A stretch of DNA of 64,000 nt from Eremophila alpestris peregrina (GCA_009792885.1 WMCF01000031.1:1775437-1839436); one strand, 5' to 3'; counted from the stretch's first letter, positions 1 through 12,430 are shown. Numbers and translations: made by a program. The notes: generated from the letters alone by a model not told the origin.

Positions 1-257
1 CAAACCAACAGTGACAGGTCTGCCACTAAACCATGTCCCCCAGTGCCACATCTGTCTGTGGTGACTCCACACTGTCCTGCTCCAATGCTTGACAGCCCTT
101 TTGGTGAAGAAATGTTTCGTGGTATCCAGCCTAAACCTCCCCTGGTGCAACCTGAAGCCATTTCTTGTGGTCTTGTTGCTTGTTAGGAGGGAGAAGAGAC
201 TGATCCCACCTTGCTACAACCTCCAACCTCCCTTCAAGTATTTGTGGACAACAGTAA
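1..257 (-). mobile_element. CR1 LINE fragment, 3' part
   Basis: The segment reads as the reverse complement of the 3' end region of avian CR1 retrotransposons. Recognisable pieces occur in the expected order: a block resembling 'aaccatgtcccccagtgccac', then 'ccaatgcttgacagccctttt' with 'ggtgaagaaatgtttc', then 'taaacctcccctggtgcaac', and finally the block around 'gagaagagactgatcccacc'. The match continues off the left edge and fades after about 257. No intact reverse-transcriptase frame remains. It lies upstream of the first visible YPEL1 coding exon, so it is probably intronic. The family call is from memory of the consensus, not from a database search. Confidence 0.85.
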
Positions 258-2010
258 TATGTTCTCTCAATACTTCTTTTAAATGGTTGATAAAATAATA
301 AAATATTAGAGCTATAAACTGTTAAGTAGAATTTCTTGTATTAAATATTTTACAAGTAATTAAGGGCTGCATGTAACTACTCTGCCACTATTGCTACATA
401 GAGTAGTCCAGAGTCAGGGGTTTCTTTAAACATTCTTTATTGCAGTGTATAATCTGGTTAGTTTTGATCAGAAAGGGTTAATTTATGTGCCTTTTCTTTT
501 GGCAAACTGTTCTGAGTAATTAAAATACAGTTATTGCTGTTGTGTTGCTAGTTGGTACACTGGCAAAATACCTATTTTAGTGTCAAACTACTTGTAATGA
601 TAGAACTAAACACATGTCAGAAGAAGAATCCATTGCAGAAAAGACCTTCTGACTATGGTTTTGTGCCTGATGTTACCAAAACCATGCAAAAGTATTCAGG
701 TTGATATTTTCCTTCCAAAAACCTTCCTTGTTTATCTATTGCAAGCTTCTGGAAAATTGGTCTGTGATGTTCAACACTAGAACCACAGGGATTCTTAAGA
801 ACAATTGTACTTTCTCTTCATCATGGATAAAGCAGTTAATTTGCTTTGAAAGTAGGTTAGAGAATGGAAAGGCTGGAAGAAAAAAGAAATTAAGACAGTT
901 TACAGAATTTTTTAAATGGAATTCAGTATGGAAGAGAGAAAAAAAGAAAAACTCAGTTCAGTGTGATCCTGTTTGGATGGGAAATAATGGCTGTATCTAA
1001 ATTACCAAGTAATTCAAAGCAGAAGGACCCAGATGAAAGCAGTGATGTGTCTGACACAGGGCTGGAATGTTTTACCTGTGGCTGGCTCTGCTCTGCTCAC
1101 AAGTTCTGCCAGGATGCCCACAGCTCACATTCTGAGCACAGGCTGGGCTCTGTGCATTAACATTGCTGAGTGATGGAAGGAGAGCTGCTGGTTTAGTTGG
1201 TTCAGCAGCATCAAGGGTGCAGTTCCCAGGCATGAAACTGCTCCACAAGCCAAACCAGCCCCCAGGAAGTGTGGCTGATCAGGGGGTTTAATTCAAAACT
1301 GTGCTGCTGCTCTGAACTAAAACATTAATTTAGATCCAGGCAAGAAAGTCCAACAGTCATTGTTTGTCCATAATTTGTCAGGAATGTGAGAGATTCAAAA
1401 CCATATGCCTGTGGTCAGGCTTTTGTTGGTAACAGTTGTCTTATTAAAATGAAGCTGAGCTTATCTGTGAATTATCAACGGATCAGATGCATTTCCTGAG
1501 TACAGTATGCTCATTTTATGCTTGGTCCAGAATTTCACTGCTCTTATATCAAATGATGCAATGAAATGGAAATAAATCATCTTTTGGCTGCAGCAGGGGA
1601 AGACAGAGGAGATGAGAGTAATTCCCTTTGAGTTAAAAGCATATTATTACAATTAGCATGAAGGATGTCTGGGAAAATGAGAATTGATATCTTGCAGAGG
1701 GGTAGGAAAAAGCTGTGTTTTGCTTGTGCTACAGATGTTGAATTTTAAGGAATAGCACTTGACAAAGTAAAAGAAAATCATTGTTAAAAATCTAATGTAG
1801 GTGAAAACTTGTCTGACCAGACTTTCCTATAAAGAACTGGTATAAAGTAATGAATCCAAAATAGTTTGTATCTGTATTATCATTGTATGTTTACTTACAT
1901 ATCCTTCTGGAACTGTTTTTTTTTTTGGGGGGGGGGGGGTTTGTTTGTGGTTTTTTTGGTGAGGATTGTGTTTTTTAATGTGCAATTTCTTGTTTGTTTG
2001 TTTAATGCAG
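258..2010 (+). other. YPEL1: YPEL1 intron (3' part), no gene seen
   Basis: AT-rich noncoding sequence leads up to the acceptor at 2009-2010 (tttaatgcag). I looked here for the preceding YPEL1 coding exon, which must end with a lysine codon just before GT and carry the first Cys-x2-Cys pair, and found none. That exon must lie left of the window. A T-run followed by 13 G at 1927-1939 is the only notable local structure. Confidence 0.7.
1921..1939. repeat. homopolymer T-run followed by 13-base G-run
   Basis: A run of T is directly followed by 13 consecutive G (1927-1939), about 70 bases upstream of the acceptor of the first visible YPEL1 exon. It could be a real homopolymer in the polypyrimidine/branch-point neighbourhood, or a sequencing artefact of poly-G type. 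The exact length is unlikely to be reliable. Confidence 0.8.
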
Positions 2011-2054
2011 TCCTTCCAGGGAAGCCAGGGACGAGCCTACCTCTTCAATTCTGT
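2011..2054 (+). CDS. YPEL1: YPEL1 coding exon (residues 40-54)
   Basis: The acceptor is tttaatgcag before 2011. The exon reads SFQGSQGRAYLFNS plus two bases of a Val codon, then donor GTAAGT from 2055. The 44-base length and the phase match the next exon, whose first base completes the Val codon. Confidence 0.95.
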
Positions 2055-4624
2055 GTAAGTATGTGCTTATGGCTCTGCACACCACCTGCAGAGTGTAACT
2101 TTATGCTTCCCAAAGGGAAAAGAGTAGGAATTAACGTGGCTGGACTTTGCCCTGTTCTTTTTAATGCTGCCTCTACTCACCAGCAATAGTTATTAAAGAG
2201 CTACTGGGCTGATTCTGGAGCATTCCTGTGCACATGTATGAGTTTATCTTACATTTTAAGTAATTCTGCTAAGAGCTGAAAGATTAGGGGAGTGTGTTAA
2301 TGTGAAATTCCTTTTGTGTATGTAATGGTAGCTGTCTGAGCAGGAGCTGCCATTCTGAGATACTCCAGAAGTCACAAGGTATTGAGTGACTGTAGATTTC
2401 CTTTAGACAACTCTGCTGTGGTCTAAAGAATTGCCAGTCTGACAGCTGGATACATTTACAGGTTAATGTTTCAGTAAACTTGGGACATCTTAAATGACCT
2501 TGAATATTGCAATGTGCTAGAGGCAAAAGGTCTCTGTGATCTTATCAAGCCTAATATTTGCAATCTTAGGCATGTCCTTCCCTTGATAGGAAGCTCTTTG
2601 AATTTGTTAATGGGTGTATTTTAAGTTTTTAATATGCAGGATTGCATTTTGGTCTTTATTTTTCAGCAGCTTTTTGTGTTGTAGCAGTTTGAAAAAGAGA
2701 TACAGTTGAGTGTCCTGGTCTATTTTTGACCAGGATAATGGAACTGTAACTGCAAAGGATTTGATTGCAGATCCTTGAAATTCTTTAATATGTAGTTGTT
2801 CAGTGGTGACTTGGGATTTCTGCTCTAATTCTAATAGGAAGAATCTGATACTACAACAGCAAAAATGGCAAAATTTTGCTCTTAAAACTATCTAAAAACT
2901 TGGTTTAGTCTTACCTCATGTTTTCTGCATAGACTCATTTGTGGAAAAGCTGGCTTGATGCAGTACTTCATGGGATGTTTTGTTTTGAAATTGCTGTTTG
3001 TTCATCAGAGCTTAGTCTGCTGATCTGTAGCAAAGACATATTTATGAGGCTTTTTTCTTGCTGCTATTTTGGAGCTGGTTCTAAATTCAGCTGTTGGTGC
3101 TGATTCACTGGTACAGACTTCCATTAGAGAGGTCTCAAATTGTTTTTGAAGTAAAGCCTGAAACAGTAGAAGTGTCCAGTTACTGTGTAGTGTTCTGTTC
3201 TCTGGAAGTTTAACTATTTAGCTTGTCTTTGTTGCTGGGAGTAAGTGGGTATCACCAACAGTGACACCACAGCCACTTAAAAACAAAAAAACAAACCCCT
3301 TTTTTTCTTCCTGTCCCTCTGCTCAGTATAACACAGGAAGTTACTTCTGCAGCATTGAATGAGACATTTTTTTTAACTATTTTTTGTCTGCAGGAGAAAA
3401 GGTGGGGAACAGTAAGAAAAGAGACACTCCTCTGTTAACATAATTTCACCCTTTTTTCCAGGGTAAATGTGGGCTGTGGTCCAGCAGAGGAGAGAGTTCT
3501 TCTGACAGGTTTACATGCTGTAGCAGATATCTATTGTGAAAACTGTAAAACCACTCTTGGATGGAAATATGTAAGTATTTATGTTTGTGTGTTTATATTT
3601 ATGTTAAGTATTACAAACAATAACTGTTGGTATGTTGAAGCACAGATGTTTGAGTAGCCATTGAGTAGCACCTTTGCTGATAGTTGAGGTCAGTTAGCTC
3701 TGGTGCTTTTGTGTGCATCAAGCTCTAATATAGTCCTGCTTCCTTGCATCTGCAGAAATGCTGGAGCAGATAATAACTTTATTCTGGACAGCAAATTGAG
3801 CTATAGGTGCTATTTCAGCTATTGTTATTTCTGTATTTGGTAATCTTTTTGCAATACTACCAAGCACACAATGCACTAAACTAGGTGTGAGAGATTGTCA
3901 AATTGAGTCTGTGGTGTCTTGGATTGCTAAAGTTGGTTATTCAGCAAAAATACTAATTACAATAAATATGAGCATATTACACTGTTTACAAATAATGTGG
4001 ACTCAAGTCTGTTGTTTGAAACTTTACCAGTGCACTTGCAGCTGTGTTGCAAGTTTGAGGTTTTGAAAATGCTAGGCTCTGTGCAGGATTTTCACTGATT
4101 CAGTATAGCTTCAGATCTTAGAAGTTTTCCCAATGCATTCCCAGTGATGATGAACATAGAGGAGAGCTTTTTAAGAGGTTTGCATTCCCTCTTTTCATTA
4201 CTTCTGGGAATAAGTAAATAACACATATAACATTCCATTTCCTAACCTTCACTTTAAAAAACATTAAAATTCCCTAAGCAGAGAGAGAACATGAACAGTT
4301 CTTCAGCAAGATCTGTGCAGTAGATCTGTTGATTCCACTGAGGAGAAGTTTGCTTCTGTTTTCAATGCCTTTCACCCTCTCTTTTTCCCCCCTTCCCCTT
4401 ACTCCATATAACCAATATGGGTTGTTAACTGTAATGGCCCCTGGTTTGTGTTTTTAATGTAAGCTTGATGTTTAAAATGCCTCATTTCCTGAGCTTAATT
4501 CAGTGTTGTCTTGATATTTTTTCCCCCTTTGCAGGAACATGCTTTTGAGAGCAGTCAGAAATACAAAGAAGGAAAATTTATCATTGAACTTGCCCACATG
4601 ATAAAAGACAATGGCTGGGAGTGA
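2011..4624 (+). CDS. YPEL1: YPEL1, yippee-like 1 (3' part; 3 coding exons)
   Basis: Joining exons 2011-2054, 3462-3570 and 4535-4624 gives 243 bases, or 80 residues plus stop. They correspond to residues 40-119 of a 119-residue Yippee-family protein. The missing 39 residues are exactly the number expected upstream. Yippee proteins are small, extremely conserved zinc-binding proteins of the nucleus and centrosome/spindle region. The second metal-binding Cys-x2-Cys (CENC, residues 79-82) is visible, and the first pair lies outside the window. Paralogue choice: Phe at 105 and Glu at 119 fit YPEL1, whereas YPEL2 has Tyr and Asp. The convergent neighbour PPIL2 is the known YPEL1 neighbour and supports the call. 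Family function is established knowledge; nothing here shows regulation. No frameshift or missing key residue is seen. Confidence 0.95.
2055..3461 (+). other. YPEL1: YPEL1 intron, no gene seen
   Basis: An intron of 1,407 bases with donor GTAAGT and acceptor ttttttccag. I see no repeat or exon inside. Confidence 0.85.
3462..3570 (+). CDS. YPEL1: YPEL1 coding exon (residues 54-90)
   Basis: The exon follows the acceptor ttttttccag and begins with the last base of the split Val codon. It encodes VNVGCGPAEERVLLTGLHAV and then the segment with the CENC zinc ligands at 79-82, ending at ...LGWKY before donor GTAAGT at 3571. Residue identity to vertebrate YPEL1/2 is essentially complete by recall. 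Confidence 0.97.
3571..4534 (+). other. YPEL1: YPEL1 intron, no gene seen
   Basis: An intron of 964 bases with donor GTAAGT and acceptor cctttgcag preceded by a strong pyrimidine tract. Nothing else was recognised. Confidence 0.85.
4535..4624 (+). CDS. YPEL1: YPEL1 last coding exon (residues 91-119, stop)
   Basis: The exon starts in phase 0 with EHAFESSQKYKEGKF and ends IIELAHMIKDNGWE followed by TGA at 4622-4624. Phe105 and the terminal Glu separate YPEL1 from YPEL2. The stop is followed directly by the long 3' UTR. Confidence 0.96.
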   Translation, partial: EHAFESSQKYKEGKFIIELAHMIKDNGWE

Positions 4625-5159
4625 ACCACAACCTTTTTCCTTCTGTCTGGACTATATTCTGTGGAACAGGCTTTACAAAGACTATTGCAAAGTAAAGGAA
4701 GAGCTTGGCTAGAGTGGCCCTGAGAATATCACTGAACTCTGAAACCTCACAAATGAGTAGTGTAGTGTAAGTGGCTATTTCAGGCCATGTTTGCCTTTTC
4801 TCCTTGTGTAAGTTCCCTCTTTTTGTACGTGTATTATTGTGTGAACAGTTGTTTTGGAACATTTTGGATGACCTTTTTCTAAACTCTCTCAGACTAGAGA
4901 AACAGTTCACTAATTGAAAACAGATTTTACTGGTTAGCATCTCTCTCTGACCTATGCCTTTAATGCTACTTCTGCTGTGCATGCTTCTTGCCTAAACACC
5001 TACACTCCAGTCCTGTAGTTCTGTACCTGAGCAGTCTGCAAGAATGTATGGGATGGGGTGCTTTTTTATATGTAGCATTTTCTGATGTGTTTGGCAGTGA
5101 AGAGGATGCAGTATTGTAGTTATTAATTTCTCTTTTCAATTTGAGTGTACCACAACCTA

Positions 5160-5167
5160 TGTACATC
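5160..5167 (+). promoter_or_regulatory. possible Pumilio-type element in YPEL1 3' UTR
   Basis: The octamer TGTACATC fits the relaxed UGUANAUH Pumilio-binding pattern. One short motif in a long AU-rich UTR can easily occur by chance, so this is only a pointer. Confidence 0.2.
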
Positions 5168-6573
5168 TTGTAGGTGAATTGGTTAAAGGTACAGTGCTCA
5201 CTTCAAAAAATATTTCCATTGCACTGACTGAAGTTAGCAGGTCTCAAGTTGTTAGGAAGGGTTATGCCAGAGGTTTGCTATCTTAATGAAATAACTTAGA
5301 AGGATTTTAAATCAATAATGCTACAGAATATGTTCCTTTAAGACCAACATATTCCCTAAGGAGTTTGCTGGATAAAAAAATTTATAAAACTATAGCTTGC
5401 AAGATTAAAAAGACAGAAAAATATATGCATCTTCTATTTTGAAAAAAAAAATTAGTTGGTATATTAGGAAAAAACAAAGTTTTGGTACTGTACCTTTGCC
5501 AGTAACAGGGACTTGTGCATCAGTGAATTTTTATGGCTGGTTCCATTTACATGTATAGTCCTAATGCACTGGACAAAGAGGTTGTTGTCAAGGAAACTTG
5601 TTGAAGTCTTCTGCTTCTGCTACATTTGAACAAAAATATTTATTTTTGTGAGAAATGGCCAGAGCTTATGACATGAAAATTAATATAGTACCTGTAGGAA
5701 AAGGAGGAGTAATAAGAGAGAAGTTTGACTTGTTTTTTCATAAGCAAGATAGTTTTTAAAATTCGGGGGTGGGGAAAGGGTTTCCTGGTTTGCTGGCTAA
5801 ATCATCCCCAGGTATCTTTTTATAATAAAAATTTATATGAAACTCACCTTCTCTTTTGTTCTCATGCTGTTTCTTTAATGGAATCAGTTAATGAGAGAAA
5901 CTTCTGGAAAGTATATGCACAATAAGAGCTGTTGGTATCTGTGTATGCAAACTGAGCAACTGTGAAAGAAACGCTCTACATAAATTTGCTAACTTAATTT
6001 TCAAATTAAACAGTCTCTACAGACTTTTTGTATGTTAATCCTTTTAATGCTTGAGGACAAACTGTTTGGGAAAAAAAAAAGCCCTTAACACTACAGAAGT
6101 CCTATAACTGAACAATACAGAAGCCTTGCAATACTAAATCCCTTTCTCTCAATAACAATTCTAATCTGGCACCTGTGAAATGAATCACAGGTGCTGCTGC
6201 TGCTGTTCTGTTTTTGGGAATCTTTCATAGGCTTTCTGAACTCTGCTGCACTTTAGAAATTGTCAGACATGAAAAGTTATGCCAATGGGTAGGGGCAATA
6301 CAAATCTTTAAAACCAGCTTTCCAGTGTTTTTGTGGGGAGGAGGAGTGAGAAGAGCATTCTCCCAGGTGTACACATTCTCCGTGGTGTAGGCTGCCTAAA
6401 CTGCCTGCCAGATGTTGTCCTTGAATTAAAAATGTAAGACTTAGAGAAGTAGTTCAAGCTGTTGGGTTTCAGTCCAGAGGCCTGAGGTGGTACAGTTGTG
6501 TTCAACCTGGATTTTGTAGCTTACATATTGCTACTTTGTGTTCACATCAGGTCTCATTTTTAACAATGTCATT

Positions 6574-6693
6574 NNNNNNNNNNNNNNNNNNNNNNNNNNN
6601 NNNNNNNNNNNNNNNNNNNNNNNNNNNNNNNNNNNNNNNNNNNNNNNNNNNNNNNNNNNNNNNNNNNNNNNNNNNNNNNNNNNNNNNNNNNNN
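6574..6693. other. assembly gap (120 N)
   Basis: A run of 120 N interrupts the inferred YPEL1 3' UTR. The length is not a typical round placeholder, so it may be an estimated gap. No conclusion can be drawn about the missing bases. Confidence 0.99.
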
Positions 6694-8898
6694 TTCTATC
6701 AGCAAAAAAGTTTGTGTTGGCTTCTAAGTCCTGTTGCAATGTTGATACTTGTGAACAGCTTGTGTGAGGTTTGTGTATCTTTGGGCTTTTCTTAATTCCT
6801 GGCTACAGACTTGCTGAGGCAGTACACTGGACTGAAGGCAAAACTAATGGCTGCTTTTCCAGAGGGAGTTGACATTAAAGAAAATATGTAAAGTATTAAA
6901 GATTTTTCTCTCCAAAATTGGGGGTTTGGCTAGCTCTTGTTAGTAAGCTAATGCTGTCTGTAACACAGTCTTATTCTTAGATATTCAGCCTCTTTCTTCA
7001 GTGCATTATTTATATTTCAAACTGGACATTTTCACCAAAACCTTAATTAACTTTGATGCCAAAGGTTGGAACTTCAAGTGCTTAGCACACAGAGCTTCAG
7101 ACTACTGGCATGAAGAGTTAATGACCTATATGTGATGTTTATGGCTTTGAAGAGATCCAAACAAAGCAATATTCTTTTTGGTCTTTTATTAAGAGTGGAT
7201 GCTTAGAAGGATTAAAGAGTAGAACTAGTACAGAATCACTATTTTATGCTGCCATGTAACAATTCTTTAGGCTCATTCTTTTGAGGGAATATGTGAGTTT
7301 TCTTCCCACGTTGTTTGGCAGCATCAATGATTATTTTCTCCCTTCATAAAAATACAGAGAATTCTTATTACTGGTTTTGGTGAAAGTTGAATCCAGATAG
7401 CAATGACTGCTAGCTGATGTGAAGAGGTCAGTCTGGTCACTGAACCCTCCAGCAGTCATTTGAAAGAAAAATAAACTTACTTGAAAAAAAAATTTTACTA
7501 AAGCATTTTCCCTCTAACCAATTTTTGTAATATATTAAAGATTATATTTAAAGTTTGTATGTGTTTGCTCTGGGCAAGTTTACTTCCCCTCCAACTTGAG
7601 CACTTTTGTTACTTGTACTGGTTATTTTTGGTCTTAACATTTATTTTGTATTTTGTTTTTTATAAATTGTAACAAAAAGCTTTTGTGAACCTTTGTTTCT
7701 TGCTGGCTCTTTCTTGGACCAAATGAACTGACTATGAGCTGGCTTAGAAGAAATGTTCATTGGGATGCATAGGAATTTGCTAGCAAAAATGTACATGTAT
7801 TGAAAGTTTTTCTTTCCACTGAACCTCCAAAGCCACGCCTGTCCTAAAGTAACGAACTATAATTTGGTGTGACTTTAGTAATCTGACCACACATTCTCTG
7901 TCTAGGTCCAAAATAATGGTTGTAACAATGGTTTCCAGGACTGAGTCTGCTTCCAAACCCTAGAGTCCTTCTTTGGCTGGTTACTTTAAGTACCTTTTTG
8001 ATTACTAGAAGGCAATGCTGCCATGTATAACAATTCTGTCATGTTGCAAACTTGCTGTGAAATCAGCTGCAGAATTTGGTGAGGGATTGCTGACCACTCA
8101 GCCTAACCACTCCTGCTGTGTGCTTGTAGTGGCCTGGTAATCTTAATTCCATCTGCCACTTCAGAGGGCCAGGATATGAATTTCCCTTGTTGGTTGCAAG
8201 CTGTACAATGGCAAACTGTGTGAAGGAAAATTGTTACAGCTCCACCTTAATGTCCCAGTAGCAAGGCCCAGCATAATCACCAGTGTGGGTGGTGTGCCTG
8301 CAGTCCTTGGGAGAGGAGGGGAATATGGGTTATGACATTTCCCTGAGTTAAAACCTGGTCTCAAAGATTCTGGCCAAGTCCCCACTGCACCCATAACCAA
8401 AGGCCATCTGTATTTCCCACTGGTGGGCCAGTGCAAGAGTTCCCCAAGGCCATGTGCCAGGGTTGGTGGCTGTGCACTTCCCTCCCAGGGCTCCTCCTGC
8501 CCGCTCATCTCAGCAGCAGTGACCTCCAGACTCACTGACCAAACTTCACTCATCTCCAGCCTTGGATATTGGCCATGAGAGGAAGAAACTGTCAAATTAC
8601 TGTTCAACTTCTTGGACACTTTATTGGACTTCACTGAGACTCATGTTAAGCCAACCAGCAATATAAACATTTACTGGAAAAGGAACAGATGCTTCAGAGG
8701 TTTCTTTGAAAAGGACTGTTACAAGTGGTTTAAGGTCTAAAGCATGAGTCATAAATGGCAGTTGAGTTGTGCCTCATTGTTTCTTAAACTCTTTGAAAGG
8801 CTTTCTTTTACAGGTGACATGGCTGTGTTGCTGTTTTGTCCTTGCAATACTGTACATCATTTGTTGTTTCACTATATTGTATCTATTCAAGGTATCAC

Positions 8899-8920
8899 AA
8901 TAAAAGCTTTCAATTGTTTT
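8899..8920 (+). terminator. YPEL1: YPEL1 poly(A) signal with GU-rich downstream element
   Basis: AATAAA at 8899-8904 is followed by a strongly T/G-rich stretch from about 8911 to 8955 (repeated TGTTTTGTTGG and GTTGGTTTTGTG-like blocks). That is the classic layout of a vertebrate cleavage/polyadenylation site. It is the best-formed such site downstream of the YPEL1 stop. Confidence 0.7.
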
Positions 8921-11900
8921 GTTGGGTTACCTGTTGGTTTTGTGCTGTCTATTCTTGCAAATTGATTTCTCAGCTTTTCCTTTGGTAGGGCCAGAGAGAG
9001 AAGACAGTGCCCTTAGTTGCTCCTAAAAACTTGTAAATGGGTTGAATCTGATTTTTATGTGATTTTAGGACTGCCACAAAACATTTGGGATGTTTTCCTT
9101 TCACAAATCTTTCCAACATACAGAAATTTATGTTGCTACTGTTACAGCATTTGCCAGTTTTGAGTCATCTGTGGGACCCCTGCATAGTGAGAGTCAGTCT
9201 GCACAACGCCCAGAATTAATCCTGAGAGGAGCTGAGGTGTGGGTGTGCTTTTTGTTGTGTCAGTTCGATCAGCTGTAGACCTGAGGAGCCCTCTGAGCCC
9301 TCTGAGCACTCATTCTGCTTTGGCTGGGAGGAACTCCTGTCGTTCCTCTGATCAGATTATTGGTCTTGTCAGTGATCTGATCCCACTGGTCTGCCTGAGG
9401 CTCAGAGTGAAGTCATTCAGTGCACACTTACATGGCATCTTCAATAATCCATCATTTCATCTCACAAAGGGATAGGGATCCTCTTCATTCAAGATCAAAC
9501 ATATTATTTCCATCTTGAGAAAACAGAAAATAGCCAACTACCCTTTTTCTTACTGAACTGCTGTCTTAGGGGCATGAAATAAGGATCTTTCCAGATGTGG
9601 GAAAACCCCCCCAAACCCTAGGGATAAAATAGCATTTTATGTGAGATGGTCTTCATTGTATAAATGGGCAGGTGCCTCACCTAAAGCTGGAGACCCATCC
9701 ACTGGATGTCTTTTTGGCCCTGTTAAATGTCAGTGGCTGGGCAGTGGTGGTTCAGGGTTCTCCCCATGCCCCAAGCACTGCAGCTGTGACTGGGGACAGC
9801 AGGAGCTCTGTGCTGCCTGAGTCCAGGTAGCCAGAACTGGGAAACAGCCATAGCTAGAGCTGAGCTCCTCTGCACAGGGCTCCAGCTGGGTCACTGCCCA
9901 CGTGAGCTTCTTCCCACTTCTGTCTCTTGCTCTGCTCCCTGCCCTTGGCTCTGCCCCAGATGGGTCTGAGCAGGGAGTGAGCACCTGTGCTGCTGCTGGC
10001 ACTCACCTCCAGCAGGCACAGCAGCTGGGGATTAACTGAGGCTGGACAGAGTAGTTCCTGGCTGTGAAGCAGCTCTGCTGAGCCATGGCACTGAGCAGCA
10101 TTAACTGTTTCTTCTCTAGCAGAGGCTGAGCTGTTCTCAGGGTTTGGCTCATTCATTTCTATAGTATTGCTGAATGAGATTTGAGCTGAGGTGCTCTGTG
10201 ATCCTGGTAGCAGTTTAATCTATACTAACCTGATTGCCTGAAGAGTTTACTTAGTAAAGATCATTCTAGAATGCAGACAACACTGGTTTCTCAGTGTTTA
10301 ATGATTTAATGAGTAGATTTATCATGGTCTGATTTCTGTATTTTAATAGTAAGCATAGCTTAACTTTCTTGCCCAAATAGACTTTAGTGATTTCTAGTTT
10401 AAGCAAAAGCAGTGGCGAGGCCAAACTAGCCCTTTATTCAAAATGAAATTTGCATCCTGACATTAAAACATGTACATGTATGCAAAGTCCATTCTGGCAT
10501 AGAATATCATGGCTCACCTTGTACCTGCAGGAAGGATTGTGAATGTTATTTAATTTTCAGAACATCTTTTTGACATGATTAGCTATGATCATCTGCTTTC
10601 TTTTACACTTGATAGAAGTTAAATTAGTTTTACAACATGAGCAAAACCTTCCAGTCTGGGACCTGGAGCTGAGGACAGAGCAGCAATGCTGTATTGGGCA
10701 TCTGAAATGTTTTTCCTATGTTTCAAATATTGTAGAGTTAAAACCCCAGTGGATTAAACTGCCTGATCATGGTAAAAGTTTGGGGATTTTTTTAGCTGTT
10801 GGTTGAGTAGCACTAATAGCTGTGTTTGAACTGTGAGTTGAGGTATTTGTCCATTTAAAGGTGAAATCATATAACATTTATTCTGCAGAAAAGATGATTC
10901 AAAATGTTTCAGTATGGGATCATATAAAACCACTTCCACAAAGGTATAACACTAAAAGGAAAAAAAAACAAACCAAGCCCCAAGTGCAGGAGCTCTGTGC
11001 ATTGCCCTGTGCAAACAAACTTTTTTCCAAAACTTTCTTTAAAAGCCCACTAGAAGTCCGGAATCTTGTGACAGGAGTAGGGCTGCCAAGGGCCAGAGCA
11101 GCTTGTTTTGCAATTGGGCCCTGGGGAAATTGCTACATCTGGGGGCTGGGTTGAAGCTGGAAAGCACGTGCTTTTGAGGACTGGGGGGGCTTTCCTAAAC
11201 AAATATATTTCCTAAACAAATGTTAATAGATTCTGTGCCATGCGCAGGGGAAACCTGCTGATGCTATCACAGCAAACCTTTATTCTGTTAAACTGGAACT
11301 GCTGAACACTGTGAAACCACTTAAGAGGGGCACATGCTGAGTGCCATAAAGTGAAAGGTATGTGGGGCACTGGGACAGGAGGGTGAGGACCGACCGCTGA
11401 GTGCTGCCAGGGCGGCTCTGCCCAGGAAAGAGCTGGATCGGTACGGCTCTGACAGCCTGCCCTGCAGAGCAAGCACAAGTGCAAATCCGTGGGAAAACGT
11501 GACATTTAGTGACACTTCAGGCCTCTCCCAAAGCTCTCCTTCTCCATGCCTCGCAATAAATGGCAAATGCCACTGCTTTTTGTGTGCCCTGCGGAGAAGG
11601 GCGTGCCCCTGTCCGAGCAGCCTGTGCTGGGCAGCGAGCGGAGCCTCCTGTGCACTGCCCGAGGTCAGGCTGGGCTGGCAACCCCCAGCTCCAGCAGCTG
11701 CTCTGGGGCAAGAGGCTGTTTCTGGCCTTAATCTCCTTACAGATGAATTCATCAGTTCTTTCCCACAGATGGTCAAACAAGCACTATTGACTGGCTGGCA
11801 CAGTCCACTTTGTTATCAGCTATAACTGATATGATTCAAAATCCGCTTCTGCTTGTCCACTTAAATTATCTTCCTTTCCTTTCTTCCTCTTTTATCTCCC

Positions 11901-12430
11901 TCCTTCCTCAATTCTCCACTTTTTAATGATACCCATAACAGTCCAAAGTCTGCAGAATTTTGTTTTTTTGTTGTTCCTCTTCCTTCCCCCACAGAATGTG
12001 TTACCCAAGGGGCAGCAATAACGATTTGTGGTCAGGCATGAGACAGATATTTCCCGGTGTTTGATCCAGTGCCGAACCAACCCGAGGGAGCCCCTGTGCT
12101 CCCACCCTGCCTGGCCGGGTGTGCTGGGAGCCAGCATGGCCAGCCCTGAACCTCAAGGGCAGAGGACAAGGTGCTGCTCTTTGCTCCCAAACTATCGCTG
12201 CTTTACTGATTAAGCTCCTGCAGCAAGTTTTAGGTCTAAACACAATTTCTTTGGTATGATAATCAACAGCAAATGAGCATGTATGAGCTGCAGACCCATA
12301 GCCTCCCAGCAATGCTGTGCTTTACTGCCCCTGCTCCTCCTGCTCCCAAGCTGATGAAGCAAATAGATTTTTTTGAACACTGCTTTTTTTTTCTCTCCCT
12401 TTATCCCTCTCTGCTGCAATAAAAAGTTTC
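8921..12430. other. intergenic stretch between YPEL1 and PPIL2, no gene seen
   Basis: No family-recognisable coding sequence or RNA gene was found on either strand. GC content rises after about 9,700 and the short open frames there look like composition effects. A 14-base direct repeat (tttcctaaacaaat) occurs at 11191-11204 and 11208-11221. Confidence 0.6.

Larger units (their letters stand above)
4625..8920 (+). other. YPEL1: YPEL1 3' UTR (inferred), AU-rich, about 4.3 kb
   Basis: Noncoding AU-rich sequence runs from the YPEL1 stop to a strong poly(A) signal at 8899-8904. Other AATAAA hexamers occur at 5824-5829 and 7470-7475, so shorter isoforms are possible. ATTTA-type AU-rich patches occur, for example around 5632-5650 and 7636-7665. 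A 120-base assembly gap interrupts it. The UTR call is an inference from the stop codon and the poly(A) signal, not from transcripts. Confidence 0.65.

Noticed and set aside
1..2000. Search for the upstream YPEL1 exon with the first Cys-x2-Cys
   Set aside because: No sequence encoding the expected segment ending in ELISK before a GT donor was found, so it must lie outside the window.
6536..6795. Two open frames running through the N gap
   Set aside because: They exist only because N stretches contain no stop codons. They lie in the YPEL1 3' UTR.
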